DNA of 64,000 nt from Opeltia flavorubescens (Eukaryota; Ascomycota; Lecanoromycetes; Teloschistales; Teloschistaceae), in the NCBI GenBank assembly GCA_000442125.1, contig KE546975.1, positions 806,001-870,000 on the forward strand. The letters run 5' to 3'. Below the pieces are notes generated by a model, which saw only the letters and a program-made list of their open reading frames with translations, was not told the origin of the DNA and did no database searches. Below, piece after piece: positions 13,987 through 26,308 of the stretch; positions within the stretch are counted from its first letter, which is position 1, and each line of letters begins with the position of its first letter. Position numbers and translations under genes: made by a program.

Positions 13987-16900
13987 ATGGAGTCGAAGCC
14001 AGGCATGGCCAAGACCACTCTCCGAGTTGAGGGTATGACATGCGCTTCTTGCGAGTCAGCTGTAAAAGGCGCCTTCAAGAACCTGGATGGGGCAGGATCT
14101 GTTGAAGCCTACTTCAATCTGAGTCGAGCAATAGTGGAACACGACGTACAAATACTCCCCCCGGAATCCGTCCGAGAAACGATAGAGGATACCGGATTCG
14201 ACGCTGAAGTCCTGTCAACCGAACAAATTCATACTACACACGATGAACTCAAGAAAGATATGGAAGCTTTGGCTGGATCCCAGCTTTCCATCACGACCTT
14301 GAAGGTGGAAGGGATGACCTGCGGCGCCTGCGAGTCTGGCATAAGGGGCGGTTTCAAGGATATCCCCGGCCTGACTACAATGAGTATATCTTTCCTCACC
14401 GGCCGTGCCGACTTCGAGCACGATTCATCTATGCTTTCGCCCGAAGCTATAGCAGAGATTATCGAAGATAGAGGCTTTGATGCTACCATTGTTGAGACCA
14501 AAGCGTCTTCGGCGAATGAAAGCGGGCAGAGATTGGTTGGAGATGATCATGAGGAAATGCCGAATCTCCGGAGCGTGCAACTTAAAATCCTCGGTCTATC
14601 AAGCACATCATCTGCGGCAAGTCTAGAAGAGTCATTTCGATCAATACCTGGTATCACGTTCGCCACGGTCAACTTTTCGACATCGACCAGCTCACGGACA
14701 AACATAACCTACGACTCGATTATGACCAACCTGCGCACAGTAGTAGAAGCTGCTGAGAGTTTTGGTTATAATGCTTTGATTGCCGATGTTGACGACAACA
14801 ATGCTCAATTGGAGTCCTTGTCAAAGACACGAGAAATCATGGAGTGGAAGCGAGCATTCATCTATTCTACTTGTTTTGCCGTTCCCGTATTCCTCATTAG
14901 TATGATAATACCGATGTGCATTCCAACGCTCGACTTTGGATCCATCCAGCTTCTACCCCCTGGTTTATATCTCGGCGATGTCATCTGTATGTTCCTGACA
15001 CTGCCAGTACAATTCGGTGTCGGTAAACGCTTCTATATCTCTGCCTATAAATCGCTGTCTCATGGAACGCCCACCATGGACGTACTAGTTGTACTGGGCA
15101 CATCCGCAGCTTTCTTCTTCAGTATCGGAGCAATGGTAGTCTCCATCCTCTTCACGCCTCACTCTCGACCAAGCACGGTATTTGACACAAGCACCATGCT
15201 CATATCCTTCATCACTCTAGGACGATGGCTTGAGAATAGAGCAAAGGGGGAGACCTCAAAAGCGCTCTCAGAGCTCATGTCGCTCGCGCCATCGATGGCA
15301 ACGATTTTCATAGATCCGACTGCAGCGGAAAGGGCTGCTGAAGCCTTCGATGCAAATAGAAAGCCCTCTGAGAAGGGAGTCGAGGCCCAGGGATCTCCCA
15401 CGAGTAATGCCTTTGCGGAGAAAATCGTTCCAACCGAGCTCATTGAGGTCGGCGACGTCGTAATTTTACGTCCTGGTGATAAAATCCCTGCGGATGGTAG
15501 AGTAACTCGTGGTCAGAGCTTCGTCAATGAGAGTATGGTGACCGGCGAACCAATGCCGATTTCTAAGAAGAAGGGTAGCGCTCTTATGGCGGGTACAGTC
15601 AATGGGGACGGCCTCTTGAACTTCCGAGTAACACGAGCTGGTCGAGACACTCAATTGAGCCAGATCGTGAAAGCGGTGCAAGAAGCTCAAACAAGCCGAG
15701 CACCCATTCAACGATTCGCTGACGTAGTGGCGGGCTACTTCGTCCCGACAATCATCGGCCTCGGTCTTCTCACATTCACAGTTTGGATGGTCCTAAGTCA
15801 TGTCCTAGCCAATCCTCCGAAGATTTTCGTGATGCCAGAAAGTGGTGGAAAACTCATGGTGTGTCTGAAACTCTGCATTTCAGTCATCGTTTTCGCCTGT
15901 CCATGTGCGTTAGGGCTAGCCACTCCTACAGCAGTCATGGTAGGTACTGGAGTTGGCTCAAAGCAAGGTATCTTAATCAAAGGTGGTGCCACTCTCGAGA
16001 CAGCTACAAAGGTTCGACACGTTGTTTTCGACAAGACCGGGACCTTGACAATGGGAAAGATGAGCGTAGCGGATATCAGGCTCGAGTTGGTCTGGGACGC
16101 GAACGATTGGCGAAGGAAGCTATGGTGGAGGCTTGTCGGTCTCGCAGAGATGAACAGCGAGCATCCGGTCGGCAAAGCGATACTCCACGCCGCCAAAACA
16201 GAATTGGGCATCGGCACCGATGGTATGATTGATGGGAGTGTTGGAGACTTTGAAGCTATAGTTGGCAATGGGATTTCTGCCGCCGTTGAGCCGGCCTCAT
16301 CGCTTGAACGTCACCGTTACCAAATCATTGTTGGAAACAGCTCGTATCTAGTGTCTCACGGTGTCAGCATACCAACAGATATTGCTACTTCGCCTCTTTC
16401 GCCTGTATCATCTACAAAGAAACGCTCTAGCAAAGCTGCTGGGCCGGCTGCTGGCACTACTCAGATATATGTCGCTATCGATGGGGTATATACTGGGACT
16501 CTATCGCTCTCAGATACGATCAAGCCGAGCGCCTACGCCACAATGGTTGCACTGAATCGGATGAACATCGCTGTCTCACTCGTCACCGGAGATCAGTTAT
16601 CAACGGCAACTGCCGTTGCTGAAGCTGTCGGCATACCGAACACGAACATTCACGCTAATGTTTCACCGGCTCAGAAGCGAGAGATCATCAAGAGGCTGCA
16701 AGCAAACGGCTCCACGGTGGGGATGGTAGGTGACGGGATCAATGATTCACCTGCGTTAGCCACGGCAGATGTGGGGATAGCGCTTTCTTCGGGGACCGAT
16801 GTGGCTGTAGAAGCAGCCGACATCGTACTCATGAGGCATGAAGATCTGTTGAGCGTGGCAGCATCTCTAAGTCTCTCCCGATCGGTCTTCACGCGCATCA

Positions 16901-17271
16901 AGATTAATCTGGCGTGGGCATGTTTATACAACCTGATTGGCTTACCTTTTGCAATGGGCTTCGGTTTGCTGCTTCCCGGACATTTCATGATGCCTCCGCT
17001 AGCTGCAGGAGCGGCCATGGCTGCAAGTAGTGTCAGTGTGACTGGGAGCAGCCTCCTACTTAGGTTCTGGAAACGGCCGGGATGGATGAAGGAGGAGAAA
17101 CTTGAGCGAGAAGGAGGTAGGCGAGAAGACTTGAAAGAAATGAGCACGACTTATGACGGTGGTCTGACGAGGAGTTGGAGTGGTATTGCAAGGTTTACTA
17201 CGGCTGTATTTGGGAACAAGGGCAAGAGTGGAGAGGTATACGTACCTCTCCATGATGTTGAGCCTGTTTGA
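13987..17271 (+). CDS. CCC2: Ccc2-type copper-transporting P1B ATPase
   Basis: Pumps Cu(I) into the late Golgi to load secreted copper enzymes such as multicopper oxidases. It is a single exon of 1094 residues, usual for the filamentous-fungal family. Two metal-binding HMA domains carry GMTCASC (Cys 19 and 22) and GMTCGAC. A third HMA-like segment (VQLKILGLSSTSSAASLEESF) lacks the CxxC pair. Membrane helices begin near FIYSTCFAVPVFLISMII. The catalytic parts are the TGE motif (MVTGEPMP), the transport motif ACPCALGLATP, the phosphorylation motif DKTGTLTMGK with Asp at about 682, the SEHPVGKAI nucleotide motif, and GDGINDSPALA. All are intact, so it should be active. The start at 13987 is the first in-frame ATG; a second Met lies six residues later. 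Confidence 0.95.
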   Translation: MESKPGMAKTTLRVEGMTCASCESAVKGAFKNLDGAGSVEAYFNLSRAIVEHDVQILPPESVRETIEDTGFDAEVLSTEQIHTTHDELKKDMEALAGSQLSITTLKVEGMTCGACESGIRGGFKDIPGLTTMSISFLTGRADFEHDSSMLSPEAIAEIIEDRGFDATIVETKASSANESGQRLVGDDHEEMPNLRSVQLKILGLSSTSSAASLEESFRSIPGITFATVNFSTSTSSRTNITYDSIMTNLRTVVEAAESFGYNALIADVDDNNAQLESLSKTREIMEWKRAFIYSTCFAVPVFLISMIIPMCIPTLDFGSIQLLPPGLYLGDVICMFLTLPVQFGVGKRFYISAYKSLSHGTPTMDVLVVLGTSAAFFFSIGAMVVSILFTPHSRPSTVFDTSTMLISFITLGRWLENRAKGETSKALSELMSLAPSMATIFIDPTAAERAAEAFDANRKPSEKGVEAQGSPTSNAFAEKIVPTELIEVGDVVILRPGDKIPADGRVTRGQSFVNESMVTGEPMPISKKKGSALMAGTVNGDGLLNFRVTRAGRDTQLSQIVKAVQEAQTSRAPIQRFADVVAGYFVPTIIGLGLLTFTVWMVLSHVLANPPKIFVMPESGGKLMVCLKLCISVIVFACPCALGLATPTAVMVGTGVGSKQGILIKGGATLETATKVRHVVFDKTGTLTMGKMSVADIRLELVWDANDWRRKLWWRLVGLAEMNSEHPVGKAILHAAKTELGIGTDGMIDGSVGDFEAIVGNGISAAVEPASSLERHRYQIIVGNSSYLVSHGVSIPTDIATSPLSPVSSTKKRSSKAAGPAAGTTQIYVAIDGVYTGTLSLSDTIKPSAYATMVALNRMNIAVSLVTGDQLSTATAVAEAVGIPNTNIHANVSPAQKREIIKRLQANGSTVGMVGDGINDSPALATADVGIALSSGTDVAVEAADIVLMRHEDLLSVAASLSLSRSVFTRIKINLAWACLYNLIGLPFAMGFGLLLPGHFMMPPLAAGAAMAASSVSVTGSSLLLRFWKRPGWMKEEKLEREGGRREDLKEMSTTYDGGLTRSWSGIARFTTAVFGNKGKSGEVYVPLHDVEPV

Positions 17272-17563
17272 AGGGATTCATTCTTTTGGGTATGCTTTTA
17301 CTGCAGTGGGTTGGCAGCGGCGCTGGCGGAATCTGTATAAAATCTACCTTGAGCTCCTAAGTACCTTCTTGCATAGGCATCTAACCTAGTTAAATAACAA
17401 ACATGAGTATACGAATAGCAGCAGCATGAGCTGGACTGTCCACTTCACGGTGTTGTGCCAAGCCATTGACGTATCATATCTCAGCTCTTAGTATCACACA
17501 TCCTTCACTCGTGTCATCGATATTAATGCATTGTTACCAAATTTCCTGAGGGGTATTGCTTCG

Positions 17564-19420
17564 ATGTCTTCGGTACCAGGAAGGCGTGGGCCTACTGCTC
17601 TCGTAAGTCTCTTTCATTGAGCGATTGACACGCTTAATCTTTCTCCACACAGGTCACGGATTCTCGAGAACAGCGTCCGGCCACTCAAAATCGTCCCCCT
17701 TTCTTACTCCGAAACAGCTCCCGCTTTGTCACGGTCGACAGTGTCCTTCAATACGCCTCCGACATCCCCTCCATGCAGCAACGGCATCCCGGCGCCCGTG
17801 CTCCCCTCCTTCGAACCAAAAGCGGCAGACCCGCAGACCCTAGGTTGGCTGGCCGCCCAGTCGTACCACCGCACATGCCTGCCCGAAGTACAAAGGTCAG
17901 CGAGAAGCTCGTCCTCCTCCCTGAAACCGCAGACACCGACGACGAGGTTGAGGAGAAGGCAGACTACGACGAAGATAACGATGAGACACCAACGAGAGAT
18001 GACGAAGAGATTTTGAGGCGGACAAGAGGCCGGAGAGGAAAGAGTTATGCGGAGCGCCTACCAAAGGCTAGGCGGGCGGAGAAGCTGGCTAGAGTGACGG
18101 CTTATTGCACCGCGCAGGCCTACAAGCTGAAAGGGACAGCAGGATTCTTGAGAGATCAGCATGGTGGGAGGACGAAGCTCTACGATGATTGCTTGTACAC
18201 GGTATACCATTTGCCTTTGTTGCCAGGAACCGACGGGTACAGAGTAAGGAGCAGCCCGTTGCTGAAAAGCTCGGGCGGCAAGACTCTGCTTGACGAGGAG
18301 ATTGAAAGGAATGAAAGACGAGATTACGGTGAGGGATACTTCGAGGACGAAAACGCCGAACGATTCAGTGTTAGAGGCAACGACGAAGGCGAGAACTCTA
18401 CGGCACCTGAGACCGATCATGAAAACCAGCACCATGAGGATTCCCAAGCTACTGTAAATCATGACGGAAGAATAGTCAACGACTCTAATCATTCTCTAAG
18501 TCCCACTCGTGTATCCCACGACGCATTTGCCTTTGCCGAGATGTTTGTCTTCTCTTACGGTGTCGTCGTCTTTTGGAACTTCACCTCCCACCAAGAAAAA
18601 GACATTCTCGCTGACCTCACCTTCTCCTCTCTTGATACCGGCATCCCTCTCGTCACTGGCCCTCAGGACGAGGAAGATTTTGAGACGGAAGAGTTTCATT
18701 TCGAGTATTCTCCCGAAACGCCTAGACCTCGAGTATTTAACGACATGATTACCTTGAGGTCAGGGGACCACATGATCAAATTGGCCATGTCCCATGCCAT
18801 CGCCCAAAGTACCAAATTAAACTTCTTCGAGCAGAGAATGGCCGACCAGATGGAGGAAGCGCAGCATGTGCCAAAGCGGCTGGCGTTGACCGGAAAATTG
18901 GGTATGAAGAGGGAAGAAGTCGTCCGCATCCTTGGAGCCCTGTTCCGAAGTAGAGTGGATGTCAATCTGTGTATGTCCTCCCTACTTTCCTACTCACTCT
19001 CCCTCTCTCAATCCAAACCCCCAGCAATTGCACCGCTCCCGGCAAGCAAGTCTCCGCTAACTCCTTGCAGCGTCCAACACTCTCGATGTCCCCAATTTCT
19101 TCTGGGACAGTGAACCTACACTGCATCCCCTCTACCATGCCGTCCGCGAATACCTCGAGATCAAACCTCGCGTCCAAGCCCTTAACGAACGTTGCCGCGT
19201 CTTCCTCGACCTTGCGGAAATCCTATCCGACTCGATAGCTGATGATCGCAGTTCGAGGCTCACGTGGATTATCATCGTACTCATCCTGATCAGCATTGCA
19301 GTCACCTGCTCGGAGGTGTTCCTGAGGTTCGGCATCTTGAGCACCAGAGGTGGGAAGGTAGTGGGGTCGCAGTGTTTGAAGGTGGAAAGTGGTGATGGAT
19401 TAGGGATGTGGGTTTCCTAA
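17564..19420 (+). CDS. DUF155 / Rmd1-like membrane protein
   Basis: Three exons fit: 17564-17602, 17653-18970 and 19071-19420, with clean GTAAGT and GTATGT donors. The N-terminus is Arg- and Pro-rich and disordered, followed by an acidic stretch (DTDDEVEEKADYDEDND). The DUF155 core starts near VTAYCTAQAYKLKGTAGFLRD, continues with FVFSYGVVVFWNFTSHQEKDIL, and shows the typical signature LRSGDHMIKLAMSHAIAQST and KLNFFEQRMADQMEEAQ. After the last intron come TLDVPNFFWDSEPTLHPLY and a C-terminal transmembrane helix (LTWIIIVLILISIAVTCSEVF). This is the layout of yeast Rmd1/Rmd8 and fission yeast Sif2/Sif3. Yeast members are needed for meiotic nuclear division and human RMND1 acts at mitochondria; the exact role here is not known. 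Which paralogue it is cannot be decided. Confidence 0.85.
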
Positions 19421-19998
19421 CTATATGATTGCTTCTTTGGTAGCGATTGAGCGTGGGCGCTGGAGGACGAGGTTTAGTTTAATACCCCTGACGTGTCGGA
19501 GTTAACTTTGAGTGAGCGGGCAGCTCTTCACTCATTCTGCTGTGTTCATCGTGGGCAGTTGCTGGATTTGCTATGATCTGTTTCTCTACGTCCTGGCTAA
19601 ATCGAGCACTCTTCGAGAACACAAGAATTATGAGCACAGTAAATTTCAGCCCTGTTATACTTAATATGATCCATGATCTCTACCTTAAATTAGAACTGGA
19701 GGAGCCTTTTTCTTTAATGTGCCATCACAGTACATTCTCGAACGCCCCCGACGTCGACAGCTCATAATGCCTCTTTACGCAAGCCAAGGTATTCACATCA
19801 TAAAGACATGAATTGAGATGACAAAATATCAACATTACGAAGATTCCAGTCAATCGGAACCAAAAGAAGAAGAGGGATCAAATGATGAACCACAATCATT
19901 ATAGAACATGACTAGTTAAAGAACATCGAAATCAACGAATGAACTATGGTATCAATCCAAAGATGCATATGCTGTATGCGAAATTTCCATGCCCAAAA
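19421..19998. other. convergent intergenic gap
   Basis: About 580 bases between the ends of the DUF155 gene and the TEA-factor gene. It is AT-richer than its neighbours and holds both 3' UTRs. No gene is seen. Confidence 0.55.
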
Positions 19999-22828
19999 TC
20001 AATTATAACGGCCATGGTCATGGTCTTCGTAATCATGACTATCGTACTCTTCCTGTTCGTCAACAGCCCGACCCTGCTTCTCAAAACGGTCTCCCATCCC
20101 CAGCCGGCCACCAAAGTCATGATCATCCTCAATCTTCACTTCCTTCATTTCACCCAATGCGCCCCCGTGCTCAACCATCACGAAGGTCTCATCGTCGAAT
20201 TGATTTGCGGAGCTCACCGGTGACTGTTCCCTAATCTCGGACTGCTTTTGTTGCCCATCAAGATCCTGTACCGTTTCGTGATTATGCAAGAGCTCGGTAA
20301 GCTCGCCGTTTCGGACATATGTAGAATCTTCTATGCCGAGGACTTCTATCTGATCTGGTGCGAAATGAGCATCCAGGGCAGAGAAATCAAACTCTGCATG
20401 TTGCCCTAGGTCTTCAGCCATGGCGTTGGATTCACCGCGGGGAAAACCGTGGGTGGCTTGGTGCAATTTGGGGGCGCCTGTCGGTTCATCCGTCTCGGCC
20501 GGATGCTCGGCGTGCGATATGTTTGAAGGAGGATGATGAGGATGCGTATGTAATAGCATATCATGATTTTGGAACGACAACTGGATTTGCCCGCCAATAA
20601 ATTCATGTGCTGCGAAGGGACCTTCGTACGAACCATGAGAATTCAATTCGCCATCGTAAGACTCATACTGAGACGGGCTTTGAAAGTGGGACATTGAATC
20701 GAAAGACTGCTGGGGGTAACAGGTAGGGTCATGCAGCTCAAATCCATGGCTGTCCGGGAGGTATCTCTGATCGTCGTGATACATACTTGGTTCGGCGTAT
20801 GTACATGTCGACTTTCGGGAGAAGGCGAATGGATGTTGGGCGTCGAGACTCCCGGTCCTCGAGCAATCGCTCTCCTGAGAATAGCAAGCCGATTCCTGCG
20901 AATCTTCATGCGAGAGCTGGCCATGGGTGACGGAGGGAGGAAATGATGTCGAGGTAGACGACGGGAAGGAAGTGGTATAATCCAAAGAAAGAGCGGGAGA
21001 AGCTGATTCGCGAGCCGACTGAGGTTCTGCCACTAATCGCTCCAAATCTTCCGTGAAAAGGTTGGAATTTTGGAGGAAGCGTTCTGCGTGCACAGAGACT
21101 GCTTGAGGCATCGCTAGGTTCTGGAGAGCCGTGTCCAGAACCATGGAATGTTGCAATGCCGGCGCTGGCGACTGTCCTGGGGAGTGGATTTTGATACGCT
21201 CTGGTGGAGGTCGGATCTTTCGCCAGGTGGTTGTCCCAGCCTTGCCAGGCCGAGCCTGCAGGAATTTCCACAGGATGATGGCAACGCGGCTGTCTGACGT
21301 TCCATCAAGTCCCGGGTTCACCCATAGTTCCTGCATCACAGACATCTCTTGAAGATATCGCCGTGACCAGTCGTCCTCTTGCTGGCTGAGGTACGGATCA
21401 TGCTTTATTTCTTGCTTGCGGCAAGCCATCTTCGTGAACAGTTGTACCCACCACGCGCTCTGCAGTGGGATTTCGAGTTTGACGTCGGAATCTTCTGATC
21501 CGCGAAAGATGTTTGGAGTGTCCCAGGGAGAAGCTCTGCGTATGTTGTTCATCTCGTAGAACCTTCTCATATCGACTGGCTGTCCGTTGTTCTCGTAGTA
21601 GTCTGCCCTCGTTGACCATCGCTCATGGCCTGAGACTCCAGTCATGTTCACTTTGAATCGAATGGAGAGCGTCGAGTTCTTCGGGGGATATTCGGAAAGT
21701 AGATCGAGCGTTGACTCAATCAAGATGACATCGGTGTTCAGCTGGCCTTGATCATAGTAGCTTTCTAGTATTGGGAAGGACATGTGCCAGTTGCGAATCT
21801 CTTCCAAGCCCCAGGAACGAGCCGCGGTTTCGACCTGACTGGTCGTATAATTGTGCACCTTTTCCTTTGTCGGGCTGAGCACGAACATTTCAAATTCGAT
21901 GCGGTTGAGACGAGGGCCCCGGCCTGGTGCATTCGACCCAAGGATATCACCAGGGGGTGGGAGCGGCACTGCGCCCGAGTACGCTGCTTGGCCGATGTGA
22001 CCAAAGCGAGAACGAGCGTACGAGTTGATTTCTTCGTCTCCCATTCTGTCAAAGTCAAGCTCGGGGAAGGTCGATGGATGTGCAGCAATGGACTTGGTGT
22101 CTGACGTGAGAACATGTTGCATCCCTTACCCAACGAAATTAATAATTCCTGACAGATGAAGAACGGTAATAGAACCTACATCTAGGGTTATCGATCATGT
22201 AGTTCTTCAATACCTGGATGTGGCTTGAGACCTTCTTCCGATCCCGGCGAACGCCAGTCCATAGCTCGATCTTCTTCGCAATCAACTCGTTTCGCCCACA
22301 TAGCTTCCCGTCAAACTTCTTCTTCTTCCGGCCCATTGGCGGAACAGCTCGTAATGCTTGCAGAGCATCAGTTTACCCACCAGTACTGGCGAAGACCCTC
22401 TCGGACTCACCGAGCTGAAATGCTTTTTCGAGATCGTCAGGCCAAACATCGTCCCCTTGACCGTTGTTGTCTTTAGCCTTTTGACGAGCCTTTTCTCTAT
22501 ATCGAAGATACCTTTCCGATTCAAGCTCGGCTGGCTTGAGACCTACGAAGTTGCTTTCTTCGGGTGACCCTGCACGGCGTCGACCTTTCCTTGCACGCTG
22601 TCCCTGTCGAACCCTAGCTCCGTCGGAATTTGCATGGTATCTACGGGACGAGATCTTGACGTGATGGACTCCATCATCTTCGATCTTGGGCAGAATGGAA
22701 ATGTTTCCATGATTTGGGATTTCTTCGGTGCCAGAGGAAAGTTTCGAGTTCACATTGACCATGCGAGAAAAGGGTTCATGGGCGGAGATATCAGGAAGTA
22801 CACATAGACTTCGATCATAATCCATCAT
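19999..22828 (-). CDS. abaA: AbaA-like TEA/ATTS transcription factor
   Basis: DNA-binding regulator of the TEA family; in Aspergillus and Fusarium AbaA drives phialide and conidium development downstream of BrlA or its counterparts. Exons 22828-22411, 22356-22180 and 22124-19999 give 906 residues. The TEA domain spans the first intron: DDVWPDDLEKAFQL at the end of exon 1, then KKKKFDGKLCGRNELIAKKIEL and RRDRKKVSSHIQVLKNYMIDNP, the recognition-helix region. A region before it is basic (RQGQRARKGRRRAG). The long third exon holds a conserved AbaA-type middle (EFEMFVLSPTKEKVHNYTTSQ, then WGLEEIRNWHMSFPILESYYDQ) and a Ser/Gln-rich disordered tail that could serve as an activation domain. The acceptor before WMQHVLTSD was chosen because it keeps frame. 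Its upstream neighbour MRD1 lies on the same strand. Confidence 0.9.
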
Positions 22829-23445
22829 TGCTGTTGCGGATTCCTCTCCGAGACGGGAAACATAACCGATATCAAAAATGCTGGGGGTGAGATGGAATGG
22901 TAGGAGATATCAAGGCACACATTGCCGAGTATATAGGAGATTGCCGTATATTGACAAACAGAGCACTATGCTACGACCTTGCAAGGGTCTGGTAGGTACA
23001 AGGAGGCGATCTAGGCATGACAACAGCGCTATCGTATGCGAACTGGTATGCTCGTGCGCTAGAACTACTGCTTTCTCCGCAAAAGCCACTTGGGACGGCC
23101 TTGCTGCAGCTTCTAATTGCGGAATTGGAAATCTAAGCAAGGGATGCTGCTGGTTGGAGCAACCGTCTCTTTCGTATGCCAAGGAGGTTCATTTCCATAA
23201 GAATGAGGTCGGCTGCCGTGGTGACTATCGTTGTTGACCATTCCATGATTCCACGCGATGAACGACCCGATCGAGATATCGCCTTTGCCCCAGACTTGGA
23301 AATCTTCGGCACCCCTATGTCTCTGTTGGAGAGTTGAACAATGGTCCTTTCCGGAAAAAGTGGAATCGTATAATGTCTAGGAAGGCTCGCAAGGCAAGGG
23401 GGGGTGGTGATTGGACCCCTCGTCATCCTCGAATCTTGACAAATC
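22829..23445. promoter_or_regulatory. promoter side of the abaA-like gene
   Basis: About 620 bases between the TEA-factor start and the stop of MRD1. Short antisense frames exist on both strands but none resembles a protein family. It should contain the developmental gene promoter; no AbaA self-binding site (CATTCY) cluster was established by eye. Confidence 0.45.
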
Positions 23446-26308
23446 TCAATCACGATCAAGAGCCTCGTTGCCTTCCAAATTGAACTTTTTGCGGCCCGAG
23501 CCGGTCAAGCGTTGTAGGGCAACCTTGTCAGCCTGACTGCCAGCCTTTTGCTGCATCTTTGCTATCTCCTGTTCAGGATCGATCTCGTCTTCGGCGGCGA
23601 AGTCGAGTACTAGTCGTCGGCCCAAGAGATGTGTGTCTTTCAGCGCATCCATAGCGTTCTCTGCCTCCCTTGCCGTGACAAACTCGGCAAACGCGAAACC
23701 ACGTGTAGAGCTATCGAACTTCTTAGGCACCCGCACAGATCGAAGCTGTCCATATGAACCAAGGAGCGACCGGACATCTTTCTTAGATGCTTCGAACGGT
23801 AGGTTCTTAATGATAATCTTTGTTCTCCTTCCTGCAATTTTTCTTGCCTTGTCTTGCAGCCGGCGTTCTTCCGCAGCGTCGGCGCCTTTGTGGGATGCTC
23901 TAATTGATAATTCATGACCTTCCAGCCTGTAGCCGTCCATTGCTGCAAGCGCAACCTGAGCTTGTTCTTTGGTTCCAAATTCAAGAAATCCAAATCCCAT
24001 ACTGAGGACCTGGCCGGGGTGTTTAGGATCTGATTTGGTCTTGACCCTGGCCGACATGAAACCATTGAGAGGCTTAAAAACCTCACGCAATCTATCCGAA
24101 GTGGTGGAGAAATTGAGATTGCGGACAAAAAGAGTCGAGGAAGTGACAGATGGCTGTACCTCCTTGCCACCAAGTAGGTCCGTAGCAGATTGTTTGGAGC
24201 CTCGGACTCTGTCATTACTGATACCCTCACCGGATTGTGTGCCATTNAAAGCGGTGAAAAGATCTCTAGGTGCCTTTTCTAGGAATAAGACACTTTCTTT
24301 GAATTTACTGTACGCAAGACCACGGAGGGCGGTTTGGGCGTGATCCGCTTGCAGAAACTCTACAATAGCAATTGTCCCAGAAGGTGGCATGAGTAGCCTT
24401 TTGACTGTACCATACGCTTCAAATATGTTCCGGAGTTCATCGGCTTGGGTGCCATAGGAAAAGTTCTTGACCAAAAAAGCAGTGTCACCTCTTGCCTTGC
24501 GTTTGAAGGCATCAAGATCTACCCCGTTAGCTGCGAAGTAAGATTTTGTCTCTTGGATTATGTGTGTTTCGGCCTGAGCTTGTTTTACGGCAGCATCTGC
24601 CGAGGTCGGATCCAAGAGCTCTGACTTGGATACACCAAGACGATCGGAAATTGATGACACGACCGCGTCAGCCTATTGACAAATAATCAGGTCCATGAAT
24701 CAAAGCTTGCGATCTTCAACCGACTCACATTCATATACATAGAGTTCCAGTTGAAGGTACTGGAAGCTGCCTCGGCCTTTCGCTTAATCTGTTGCTGCTT
24801 CTTGAGAGGCAGCTTCGAGATGGCAATTTCATCGAGCCCGTACTGGCGTTTCGCAGCTGAATAGATGACATGCAGAAGTCGGCCTTGAAACGTTTTCCCG
24901 TCCAACTCTTGAAAAGCCTTGCCTGCAGCTTCCGCATCTTGACACTGGACATATGCAAAACCTCTATTTTTCCGCGATTGGTAATCAATGGGAACGTGGA
25001 CCTGATCCAAATTAGTAACTAAGATGGATAGCAATGTAACTCATCAATAAACAGGCTGAAGATTCTCAGAAATAGAAAGCATCTACTAAAATACTGTTCT
25101 AGTGTGACATCACGTGCAGCACATAAGTTGTCCCTATCTGGATATTCATCAAAGAGGTTTGAAAGGTAAATAATCAGGTATTTTGGAAGCAGTTAGGAAA
25201 CGATCACCCTACCTCTTGCAGATTACCGATTTGGACTTGCCCAAAATATTGCCGAATGTCATCTTCAGTAGCAGTGTAAGGTAGATTCCGGATAAATAGT
25301 CGATTTGTTGCCTGATCTATGTCTTCCTTTTGAGCTAATGTTTGCATAACTTTGGCACTCATTGAAGCCACATCGTCCTTCAATTTAGGATCGGTGTCGA
25401 TTACTCTCGACGCTGAGCGTTCTCCTTCACTTCCGGAAGCTTTGCCTTTCTGCGATTCATCGTCGATTACGACTTGCGGAGAAATTACATCGTCATCGTC
25501 TACAAGACCCAACAGCCTGCTGGTGCGGGAGCGCAGCCAATCATCGTCAGTCGCAGGTGGTATCTCGGAGAGCTTTGTCGTCAAAGTATCGTCCATATCC
25601 GGGGTAGACACTGCAGACTCGGCAGGCGGCAAAGTAGGGGACAATCCTATCGACCTGAGAGGAGATTCTCTCGAGTCTCTCCCAATTTTTTTCTTCTTTT
25701 CCTTGGAGATTGCTTGGTAGTGTATCCCTTCGTTCATGTGATCGATAGCTTTGGCATTGTCTTTCACATTGACGAGATTGTCTTGTTGGATCGATTTGGT
25801 CCCTGGGGGTTCTTCATTCGCCCAGGTTCTCGACTTCGAAGCGGGCTGCATAACACCAAGATATTCTTGGAGCTTCAGATCATCCTCATCTTCTAGCCCA
25901 ATCTCACGCTTCCTTTTCAGCGACGTTTGTTGATTCCGCGATGGCTGCAGTGTGGGACTCTGCTTGCCTCCATCAGGCACTTCAATATTTTGCCGGCGCG
26001 GGTTCAAGGCGGTCTCTTGCTCGACCTGTATATCTCGAAGGTCAGCGAGATCGCAGAAAAGCATGAAACACCGACCGCACCGAGCGAGCCAGTTCTACTT
26101 GCACTTTCGACATGTTGATAAAAGTTTTGTTATAGTATTTCACAGCTTTCACCGCTTCTTCAGGGGTCTTGTAGCCCACGTACCCGATCCGCCGATGCGG
26201 TATGAGTTTGGCGTCAGTGATACCAACCTGTTTCGAAAAATGCCGTCTAAAATCATCGGCCTTCATCTGGGGAGGGAGACCTCTGATGAAGATTCTTGAG
26301 GATTCCAT
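23446..26308 (-). CDS. MRD1: Mrd1, five-RRM 18S rRNA processing factor
   Basis: Nucleolar protein of the small-subunit processome required for early 35S pre-rRNA cleavage (RBM19 in animals). Four exons keep frame: 26308-26081, 26025-25213, 25001-24729 and 24672-23446, for 846 residues. RRM1 is at the very N-terminus (SRIFIRGLPPQM ... RRIGYVGYK). A long charged disordered linker follows. RRM2 (RLFIRNLPYTATEDDI) is split by the second intron and ends with GRLLHVIYS. RRM3 (DTAFLVKNFSYGTQ) is the degenerate one, RRM4 is STLFVRNLNFSTT and GFGFLEFGT, and RRM5 is TKIIIKNLPFEAS and RGFAFAEFVT. Number and spacing match the family. Start MESSRIFIRGLPP is at the only suitable ATG. One ambiguous base lies at 24247. 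It is divergent from the dynein light chain gene. Confidence 0.94.

Noticed and set aside
15911-15920. TTAGGGCTAG word matching the telomere-like motif in reverse
   Set aside because: It encodes part of the conserved copper-ATPase transport motif, so coding constraint explains it.
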